Positions 32,324-37,841 of a DNA stretch of 37,841 bases are shown here, piece by piece. The translations under genes and the position numbers were made by a program. Positions within the stretch are counted from its first letter, which is position 1; every line of letters starts with the position of its first letter. The notes beneath the pieces were generated by a model. It searched no databases. It was not told the origin of the DNA and was given only the letters and a program-made list of their open reading frames with translations. The DNA lies in assembly GCA_016871775.1 (NCBI GenBank), contig VHCI01000022.1:1-37841 (forward strand). The letters are read 5' to 3'. The DNA comes from Verrucomicrobiota bacterium. GTDB taxonomy: Bacteria; Verrucomicrobiota; Verrucomicrobiia; Opitutales; Opitutaceae.

Positions 32324-32373
32324 CCCGCGCCGCGAGTTGCACGGCGGCCGATCCGCGTTTAGCAGTTCTGGTC

Positions 32374-33033
32374 ATGGCTACGCGCCTCGCCCTCTTCTCG
32401 TGGTTGGTCGGGCCGTTTGGGCTGCTGCTGCTCGCGGGCTGCAACAACGTCTTCGCGCCCAAGTACCGGGTGCTGGTCGACGCCATCGCGGCCCCGGAAG
32501 TGCCCGCGCCGGCCGTCGGCAAGTCATACCGTCTGCTCGCCCGCAAGTCTACGGTCACGGGCCAGCAGTCTCAGGTGGAGGTGATCAAGGCGTGCGTCGA
32601 CGCCGCGCTAGCGGGCAAGGGAATGTTCGAGGCGCCCGCAGGCGTCCCCCCAGACGTGTTCATCGAGGTGGGCTTCGGGGTGGCCGCCACGCCTCGGGTC
32701 GATGCCACCTCGCGGGAGACCTTCCTGCAGCTGGCCGCCCGCGCCAATGCCTCCCGCGGGATCGACAAGGGCGCCGGCCCGGAGATCTGGGACGTGCGCG
32801 TGGCCGTCGTGGGCATCTCCGGACGGATGGAGACCGCGATGCCGTTGCTCGCTGCGGTGGCCGCCGACCACATCGGCCGTGACACCAAGCTGGAGACCAA
32901 GATCGAGGTGCCGCAAAACGCCGAGGTGATCGGCAGTGTGCGCGCGGGTGCGATCCGGACGCTGGAGGGCGGCGCGACGCCCCGCACTCCCGCGAGCGCG
33001 GGGGCGGCGGTGAATCCGGTGCGCGCGGACTAG
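32374..33033 (+). CDS. Lipoprotein of unknown function
   Basis: A 219-aa lipoprotein. The signal MATRLALFSW onward ends in LLLLAGC with acceptor Cys23. The mature part has alternating strands and helices (YRVLVDAIAAPEV, KSYRLLARKSTVTG, VFIEVGFGVAATPRVD, EIWDVRVAVVGISGRMETAM) that resemble small envelope lipoproteins with a DUF4136-like plan, but I cannot place it surely. The ATG at 32374 is chosen because it opens the lipobox signal. It lies 50 bp after enzyme I on the same strand and may share its transcript. It converges on the cupin gene 19 bp away. Confidence 0.7.
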   Translation: MATRLALFSWLVGPFGLLLLAGCNNVFAPKYRVLVDAIAAPEVPAPAVGKSYRLLARKSTVTGQQSQVEVIKACVDAALAGKGMFEAPAGVPPDVFIEVGFGVAATPRVDATSRETFLQLAARANASRGIDKGAGPEIWDVRVAVVGISGRMETAMPLLAAVAADHIGRDTKLETKIEVPQNAEVIGSVRAGAIRTLEGGATPRTPASAGAAVNPVRAD

Positions 33034-33052
33034 GCGCTCCGGCGCGGCCGCG

Positions 33053-33436
33053 TCAGTCAAACCACTCGTCCGCTGGGTCGAAGGCGGGAATTGCCACGTT
33101 GACGATGCGGAAGCACCCTACTAGGCGGTGGCGGCAGCCGGGCTGGATCATTACTGACAACATCGGTCGGGCGGGAACCCGTTCCCCGTCGAGCTCGATG
33201 AAGCCCTCGCCTTCGAGTATCAGGTAGATCTCGGTCATTTTCAGGTGGTAATGGGTGCGGGCGTCGATCGAGATGTCTACCAGATGGACGGTCGCAAAGT
33301 CGTTGCCGGGCACAGCGAACCCGCGGCGCGCGGAGCCGCAGGGGCAGGGGACGGCGGGTACGGCGTCGAGCTGGGTCCGCAGATGGCGCGCGCCGCGGTG
33401 GACGACCGGGGAGTTCGGACCAGCTTCGGGGTTCAT
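33053..33436 (-). CDS. Small cupin-domain protein
   Basis: A 127-aa single-domain cupin. The metal site is complete: HYHLKMTE (His62, His64, Glu69) and His103 in PGCRHRLVG, with the motif-1 context EIYLILEGEGFIELDGE. This 'mannose-6-phosphate-isomerase-like' cupin is typical of sugar isomerases, binding proteins and small oxygenases; no specific substrate is readable. The ATG at 33436 is chosen because the longer open frame overlaps the pilin promoter region and has no cupin sequence. An N-terminal PCPCGS motif with two Cys is notable. It converges with the lipoprotein gene, and its divergent neighbour is the pilin. Confidence 0.78.
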   Translation of the reverse strand: MNPEAGPNSPVVHRGARHLRTQLDAVPAVPCPCGSARRGFAVPGNDFATVHLVDISIDARTHYHLKMTEIYLILEGEGFIELDGERVPARPMLSVMIQPGCRHRLVGCFRIVNVAIPAFDPADEWFD

Positions 33437-33542
33437 CCTTTGGAGCAAATGGTCAGCGGGCGACGGGGCGAGCGCGAACAGTTGGCACGAGTACTCCCCG
33501 CTTCGTCGATTTCCGCGCCAAACCCGCTTGCCGGTTTTTTGC

Positions 33543-33548
33543 GATAAT
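33543..33548 (+). promoter_or_regulatory. GATAAT -10-like box before the pilin gene
   Basis: GATAAT lies 68 bp before the pilin ATG (33617), just after a run of six T (33535-33540). It matches the -10 consensus at five of six bases. A -35 at the right spacing is not clear. A transcript from here would have a leader of about 60 nt. Confidence 0.35.
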
Positions 33549-33616
33549 CCCATCTTCGCTTCGTCGCTCAACCGGAGCTCCTCTATCCCGACGTTCGCCG
33601 ATCCGCTCCCGCCACC

Positions 33617-33976
33617 ATGAACAAAATCAGCCAGCACGCCCGCGAGGGTTTCACCCTCGTTGAGATCATTATCGTCGTCGTCATTCTAGGCCTCTTGGCC
33701 GCGATGGCGGTTCCGGCCTTCAACAAGGCCCGCCAGACGGCGACCGAGAAGACCATTTTGAATGACCTGCGCCAGCTCTCTGCCGCGGCCGACCAGTACT
33801 TTTTGGAGAACGGTGGCGTCGCTGAGGTCCCGGTCACCAAGCTCAAGTCCGAGTACGTGAAGACCTTGAACACCAGTCGCTCCGGCGAGATCTGGCCCAC
33901 CACGATCTCCCGCACGGCTACCACGATCACGGTGACCTACGGGCCGGACGCGACCAAGGTCTCGGTCGACCGCTAA
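33617..33976 (+). CDS. Type IV pilin-like (pseudo)pilin
   Basis: A 119-aa prepilin. The leader MNKISQHAREG (11 residues) is cut by prepilin peptidase before Phe12, and the first hydrophobic helix FTLVEIIIVVVILGLLAAMA carries the conserved Glu at +5. It is followed by a short soluble domain (VPVTKLKSEYVKTLNTSRSG, TATTITVTYGPDATKVSVDR) with no cysteine pair. It could be a minor pilin, a type II secretion pseudopilin or a major pilin of a simple system. No assembly genes are near. The frame is supported by the pilin motif, and CTCCC lies 6 nt before the ATG. Two hairpins follow the stop. Confidence 0.9.
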   Translation: MNKISQHAREGFTLVEIIIVVVILGLLAAMAVPAFNKARQTATEKTILNDLRQLSAAADQYFLENGGVAEVPVTKLKSEYVKTLNTSRSGEIWPTTISRTATTITVTYGPDATKVSVDR

Positions 33977-34018
33977 TCCGCGCGCCGCACGGATTAGCGC
34001 CCCCCGGCTGGTCCGGGG
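33971..34018 (+). terminator. Two hairpins after the pilin gene, no T tract
   Basis: CGCTAATCCG (33971-33980) and CGGATTAGCG (33990-33999) form a perfect 10-bp stem around 9 nt, overlapping the TAA stop (33974-33976). A second stem follows: CCCCGG (34002-34007) with CCGGGG (34013-34018). Neither has a T run, so it may be a rho-dependent or RNA-stabilising end. GGATTAGCG occurs again at 34091-34099. Confidence 0.45.
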
Positions 34019-34127
34019 CCGAATTAGAACGCGGCGGTTTCCCAGCTCCTGCTTCGTTTTTCGGTCCTCGGCGACCGTCCCCGGGAGGCTGGATTAGCGG
34101 AAGGGCGCGTCGCTTCCCCACGAACCC

Positions 34128-34991
34128 TCAGCGTCCCGCCTGCTGGTGCGCGTCGAGGAAGGCCCAGAGTTCGCGGGTGCAGGGATCTTGCGGCAGGCCA
34201 AGCTCGGCGTTGATGCGGGAATGGTTCGTCTCCCGGGCGCCAAAGACCTTCACGGGCACCCCGACCCCGCGCAGGACCGTGCCGAGCCGCTGGGCCTGCG
34301 CGGTGTTGTCGGGGTGTTCCGCCACGTGGAGGATTAGGAAGGGAGGGATGCCCTTGCCGGGCGCGACGTGGGTGACGGCGGAGAAGTCGCGGTGCTGCTC
34401 CTCGGTGCCAAATTTGGCCCGGTGCGTTGATTTCGGCTCCGGCTGCCCGTGGGCGCGCCGGCGGGTCTCCGCGGTGGTGATGATCGCCGGCAAATCGTAG
34501 GTGTCGCCGTCGACCGCCACGCACCCGCGCAGGGTGGAGAAGGGCACCCCGTGTGCGCGCAGCCGGCGCTCGTCGGTGCAGAGCAGGGCGGCGAGCTGGG
34601 CACCGGCCGAGTGCCCCATTACGAAGATCCGCCGCGGGTCTCCGCCGTGGGCTGCGATGTTCGCGTGCACCCAGCCTAGCGCCCGCGCCACGTCGTCGGT
34701 CAGGGCCGTCATCTCCACGGCCGGCAGCAGCCGGTAGTTGGTCGCCACGAAGACGAACCCGCGGGCAGTGAAGGCCCGGGGCTTCTCCTGCACCAGGTTC
34801 TTGTCGCCCGCCTGCCAGCCGCCGCCGTGAATCCAGAACACGACGGGCAGGTCGCGCGCGCCCGGGGGCGCATAGATGTCGAGCACCTGCCGCGGGGCAG
34901 CGGCCGGAGCGTAGGGGACGTCCCGGTGCACCGGGGCGAGGTCGGCGGCCAGGAGGGCGAGGGGGGCGGCGAGGAGGAGGAGGATTTTCAT
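34128..34991 (-). CDS. Exported alpha/beta hydrolase (BD-FAE/HSL-like)
   Basis: A 287-aa secreted hydrolase. A signal peptide (about 1-16) is followed by HGGGW (55-59, oxyanion hole), the nucleophile elbow GHSAG (Ser128) and a catalytic His candidate in ETNHSRI (His257). It is a paralogue of the hydrolase at 13204-14157: both have HGGGW, a preceding PLVLHLH/PVVFWIH strand and a NYR segment after it. The family includes feruloyl and acetyl-xylan esterases and carboxylesterases. It stands alone on the minus strand, divergent from the DUF1549 gene 118 bp away, and ends 151 bp after the pilin stop on the other strand. Confidence 0.88.
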   Translation of the reverse strand: MKILLLLAAPLALLAADLAPVHRDVPYAPAAAPRQVLDIYAPPGARDLPVVFWIHGGGWQAGDKNLVQEKPRAFTARGFVFVATNYRLLPAVEMTALTDDVARALGWVHANIAAHGGDPRRIFVMGHSAGAQLAALLCTDERRLRAHGVPFSTLRGCVAVDGDTYDLPAIITTAETRRRAHGQPEPKSTHRAKFGTEEQHRDFSAVTHVAPGKGIPPFLILHVAEHPDNTAQAQRLGTVLRGVGVPVKVFGARETNHSRINAELGLPQDPCTRELWAFLDAHQQAGR

Positions 34992-35048
34992 CGCGGGGTG
35001 CCGCAGGAGATCCGCTTAATGCGGCCGGCGGAAGCGAATTCCCCGCGC

Positions 35049-35080
35049 CGCGTTTCACCTTGTCAGAGAAAGGTGACGCG
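35049..35080. promoter_or_regulatory. Imperfect inverted repeat before the DUF1549 gene
   Basis: CGCG-TT-TCACCTT and AAGGTGA-CGCG flank an 8-nt loop (35062-35069), forming an 11-bp stem with a TT bulge. A TTGTCA box (five of six bases of TTGACA) at 35060-35065 overlaps it. It lies about 30 bp before the DUF1549 gene start and may be its operator. Confidence 0.35.
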
Positions 35081-35109
35081 GGCACGGTTTTTCTCAGCTC
35101 CCGCGCCCG

Positions 35110-37569
35110 ATGTCCGTACTGGTCCGCCCCGCTTTGCTGGCCCTCGCCTGTCTTGGACCCATGGTCGCCGCGCCGGCCAAGGTGGATTTTGTCCGCGAAA
35201 TCCGGCCGCTGCTCGCCCGACATTGCTATGATTGCCACGGGCCCGAGGAGGCGAAAGGCGGACTGCGGTTTGACCAAGCGGTCGCGGCCCGGCGGGGCGG
35301 CGAATCGGGCCTGCCCGCGGTCGTGCCGGGACATCCGGAGCGCAGCGAACTGCTGGCCCGGCTTCGCGCCACGGACCCGGAGGACGTGATGCCGCGGAAG
35401 TCGGCCCCGCTGCCTGCGGCGGACCAAGAGCTCCTGCGGCGCTGGATTGCCGAGGGAGCGGACTGGCCGGCCGACGCGCGCCACTGGGCCTACGTCCCGC
35501 CCGTCCGCCCGCCGGTGCCCGCTCCGCGCGCCGGTCAGGCTGCACCCGGTTCCCCGATCGACGCCTTCGTCGCCGCGCGCTTGGAGGCGGTCGGTATCAT
35601 CCCGGCGCCTGCGGCCGACCCGGCGCGCTGGCTGCGGCGCGTCACGCTCGACCTCACGGGGCTGCCGCCCACGCTGGCGGAGTCGGCCGCGTTCGAGGCC
35701 GATCGTTCGCCCGCGGCGCGAGGGCGCGCCGTCGACCGGCTCCTTGCCTCGCCGCGCTTCGGTGAACGCTGGGCTCGGCCGTGGCTGGATCTCGCGCGGT
35801 ACGCCGATTCCCACGGTTTTCAGCGCGACGACCTCCGCGACCTCTGGCCCTACCGCGACTGGGTGATCGCGGCCCTCAACGCCGACTTGCCTTTCGACCG
35901 CTTCTCCGTGCTCCAACTGGCGGGAGACCTGTTGCCCGAGTCCGAGCGGGGTTTCGCCGTGGAGGCGCTCGTCGCCACGGGCTTCCACCGCGCGGCGGCG
36001 ACCAACGTCGAGGCCGGCACCGACCAGGAGGAGGGGCGGGTGAACCAAGTCTTCGACCGTGTGAACACCACGGCCACCGTCTGGCTGGGCACGACCCTCG
36101 AGTGCGCGCAGTGCCACAACCACAAGTACGATCCCTTCTCCATCAAGGACTACTACCGGCTCTTCGCCTTCTTCAACCAGGCGGAGCGGGAGACGGACTT
36201 CACCACGCCCAAGGCGATGGCGGCCCTGCGCTTCACCGGCCCGTACCTAGACCTGCCGCCCGCGGAGGCCGAGGCGGCCGCGCGCGCTGGATTCACCACC
36301 CGGCTGGCGTCGCTCGACGAGCGCATCGCGGCCCGCCGGCCCGCGTTGCTCCAGGGTTTCGCGACGTGGCAGGAGCAGGTGGATCCCGCCACCGTGCCGG
36401 CCGCGATCGCGGCTGTCCTGCGCGTCGAGGCTGCGCAGCGCAACGCGGCCCAGCGCGCGCGCTTGGAAGCCTACTTCCTTGGCCTCGACCCGGAAATGGC
36501 CGCCCTGCAGGCGGAGCGGCGCGCGCTCGAGAAACAGCGGCCGCCGTCCCCCGCCCGCACGCTGGTGATGCGCGATGTCGCCACGCCGCGTCCGACGCGG
36601 GTCCTGCGCCGGGGCAACTTCCTCGACCCGGGCGAGGAGATCGGGCCCGGCACGCCGGAGGTCTTGCATTCCTTCCGAGGCGGGGCTTCTGCCAACCGCC
36701 TCGACCTCGCCCGCTGGCTCGTCTCCCGGGAGAACCCCCTCGTCGCGCGCGTCACCGTCAACCGCTGGTGGGCCGAGCTTTTCGGCCGCGGCCTCGTCGC
36801 CACGCTGGAGGATTTCGGAATCAAGGGCGAACCGCCGTCCCACCCCGAGCTCCTCGACTGGCTCGCGGTGGAGTTGATGGACCACGGGTGGAGCCTGAAG
36901 CACCTTCTGCGCGGGATCACATTGTCCGAAACCTACGGCCGGGCGTCCCGGGTCGAGCCGGCGGCACGGGCGCGCGACGACCAGAACGTCCTGCTCGCCC
37001 GGGGACCGCGGCTGCGGCTCGACGCCGAGATGATCCGGGACAACGCGCTGGCGGCCGCCGGGCTCCTGAGCGCGCGGATGGGCGGCCCGCCGGTGCGCCC
37101 GCCTCAGCCGGCTGGCCTCTGGGAAAGCAAGGTTGGTGGCGACCGGGTGACCTACTACGTGAGCGACGGCGAGGACGCCTGGCGCCGCGGGATCTACACG
37201 GTGTGGAAACGCACCTCGCCGTACCCGAGCTTCACCGTGTTCGACGCTCCGGCGCGCACGGCGTGCGCGGTGCAACGCTCGCGGTCCAATACCCCACTGC
37301 AGGCCCTCGTGCTCCTTAACGATCCGGTCTACGTCGAAGCCGCGCGCGCGCTCGGGCGGCGGATGGCGGCCGAGACCGCGGGGGCGCCCCTCGCGGACCG
37401 TTTGCGTCACGGCTTCCGCCTCTGTCTCGCCCGTTCGCCCGGCGCCACCGAATTGGCCGCGCTCGAACGGTTGTGGCGCGAGCAGGCTGCGGCGGGCGAC
37501 GAGACCTCGGCCTGGCACGCCGTCGGGACCGTGCTGCTGAATTTGGACGAGATGATCACCAAGGGATGA
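35110..37569 (+). CDS. DUF1549/DUF1553 protein with cytochrome-like domain
   Basis: An 819-aa exported protein of the planctomycete/verrucomicrobial type. A signal peptide (about 1-21) leads to a PSCyt1 haem-c-like domain ([19 protein letters not shown], CxxCH at 39-43). The DUF1549 domain (about 145-370) holds a second CxxCH (CAQCH, 332-336) in [22 protein letters not shown]1553 (about 520-790) has [25 protein letters not shown] and [20 protein letters not shown]. It overlaps the DUF1501 gene by 4 bp (ATGA). The pair is widespread in these phyla, often near sulfatases, but its function is unknown. CTCCC lies 7 nt before the ATG, and no Shine-Dalgarno site is present. Confidence 0.93.
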   Translation: MSVLVRPALLALACLGPMVAAPAKVDFVREIRPLLARHCYDCHGPEEAKGGLRFDQAVAARRGGESGLPAVVPGHPERSELLARLRATDPEDVMPRKSAPLPAADQELLRRWIAEGADWPADARHWAYVPPVRPPVPAPRAGQAAPGSPIDAFVAARLEAVGIIPAPAADPARWLRRVTLDLTGLPPTLAESAAFEADRSPAARGRAVDRLLASPRFGERWARPWLDLARYADSHGFQRDDLRDLWPYRDWVIAALNADLPFDRFSVLQLAGDLLPESERGFAVEALVATGFHRAAATNVEAGTDQEEGRVNQVFDRVNTTATVWLGTTLECAQCHNHKYDPFSIKDYYRLFAFFNQAERETDFTTPKAMAALRFTGPYLDLPPAEAEAAARAGFTTRLASLDERIAARRPALLQGFATWQEQVDPATVPAAIAAVLRVEAAQRNAAQRARLEAYFLGLDPEMAALQAERRALEKQRPPSPARTLVMRDVATPRPTRVLRRGNFLDPGEEIGPGTPEVLHSFRGGASANRLDLARWLVSRENPLVARVTVNRWWAELFGRGLVATLEDFGIKGEPPSHPELLDWLAVELMDHGWSLKHLLRGITLSETYGRASRVEPAARARDDQNVLLARGPRLRLDAEMIRDNALAAAGLLSARMGGPPVRPPQPAGLWESKVGGDRVTYYVSDGEDAWRRGIYTVWKRTSPYPSFTVFDAPARTACAVQRSRSNTPLQALVLLNDPVYVEAARALGRRMAAETAGAPLADRLRHGFRLCLARSPGATELAALERLWREQAAAGDETSAWHAVGTVLLNLDEMITKG

Positions 37570-37841
37570 ACGCCGCCGATCCGCTGCCCCCCGCCGACTG
37601 GCTCGACTACGCCCGGGCCGAGACCCGCCGCGCCTTCCTCCGGAGTTCCGGCGTCGGGCTCGGGGGCATCGCGCTCTCGTCCCTGCTCAGCCAGAGCCTC
37701 GGCGCGGCCGCCGCGACCACTCGGGCGCCGCATTTCGCCCCGCGGGCCAAACGGGTCATCTACCTGCATATGGTCGGGGCGCCCTCGCAGCTGGACCTGT
37801 TCGACCCAAAGCCAGCCCTCGCGCGCTACGACGGCCAGAAG
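37566..37841 (+). CDS. DUF1501 protein, partial at window end
   Basis: The first 92 codons of a Tat-exported DUF1501 protein. The N-terminus [18 protein letters not shown] is a twin-arginine signal, and [20 protein letters not shown] is the family's start (a sulfatase-like alkaline phosphatase fold). The ATG (37566) overlaps the stop of the DUF1549 gene (ATGA). The rest lies beyond the window. It is the usual partner of DUF1549/DUF1553 proteins, and the function of the pair is unknown. Confidence 0.92.
   Translation, partial: MNAADPLPPADWLDYARAETRRAFLRSSGVGLGGIALSSLLSQSLGAAAATTRAPHFAPRAKRVIYLHMVGAPSQLDLFDPKPALARYDGQK

Noticed and set aside
1-37841. tRNA, rRNA, CRISPR array, insertion sequence or prophage
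   Set aside because: I found no cloverleaf, no direct-repeat array, no transposase or integrase gene, and no phage structural gene.

Overview
The window is very GC-rich, roughly two thirds to 70% G+C by eye, and densely packed with genes. It looks like ordinary chromosome from a Verrucomicrobiota bacterium, most likely an Opitutaceae relative. This is an inference from gene content. It rests on a cytochrome-type DUF1549/DUF1553 protein followed by a DUF1501 protein, a Tat-exported Gfo/Idh/MocA oxidoreductase beside a DUF6250-like remnant, a TonB receptor with a carboxypeptidase-regulatory N-terminal domain, verrucomicrobial secreted proteins with a shared C-terminal domain, and a near-absence of Shine-Dalgarno sites. 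I see no tRNA, rRNA, CRISPR array, insertion sequence, integrase or phage gene.

Layout. 1-393: two clear intrinsic terminators with a promoter-like TATAAT between them, possibly a small RNA unit, then a leader. 394-5075 (+): a TonB-dependent receptor and a secreted beta-helix-like partner. 5179-7121 (-): a HEAT-repeat lipoprotein and a Tat-exported Gfo/Idh/MocA oxidoreductase. 7184-7562 (-): the C-terminal remnant of a broken DUF6250-like gene. 7566-13107 (-): a complete tripartite RND efflux operon (pump, adaptor, outer-membrane factor). 13204-14157 (-): an exported alpha/beta hydrolase. 14276-15097 (+): ferredoxin-NADP reductase. 15120-17965 (-): a two-gene operon of an exported protein of unknown function and a secreted matrixin-type metalloprotease with Ig-like domains. 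18075-18812 (+): polyphosphate glucokinase. 18954-23550 (+): a MacA-like adaptor, one ABC ATPase and two MacB/FtsX-type permeases. 23605-24387 (+): a YmdB-like phosphodiesterase. 24422-29486 (-): pyrF-ispD-ispF and two oligopeptide-binding lipoproteins in one overlapping operon. 29587-32323 (+): ispE, then an orphan PTS enzyme I. 32374-34991: a lipoprotein, a cupin, a lone type IV pilin-like protein and a second alpha/beta hydrolase. 35110-37841 (+): the DUF1549/1553-DUF1501 pair, the last gene running off the window.

How the genes work together. Three cytidylyl or kinase steps of the MEP isoprenoid pathway (IspD, IspE, IspF) lie within about 3 kb around a divergent promoter region. Two independent envelope export machines, one RND and one Mac-type ABC, lie 6 kb apart. 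Much of the rest is envelope or secreted: the TonB pair, matrixin, lipoproteins, Tat proteins and hydrolases, which suits a heterotroph that processes polymers outside the cytoplasm. Most unit-leading genes lack a Shine-Dalgarno sequence; at seven starts a CTCCC tract sits 5 to 10 nt before the ATG.

The observations I rate highest are the shared secreted C-terminal domain (three copies in two proteins), the hidden gene remnant at 7184-7562, the possible terminator-bounded small RNA at about 109-218, the CTCCC start-site pattern, and two peptide-binding lipoproteins in the isp operon with no transporter nearby. I did not find a clearly new defence or mobile system.
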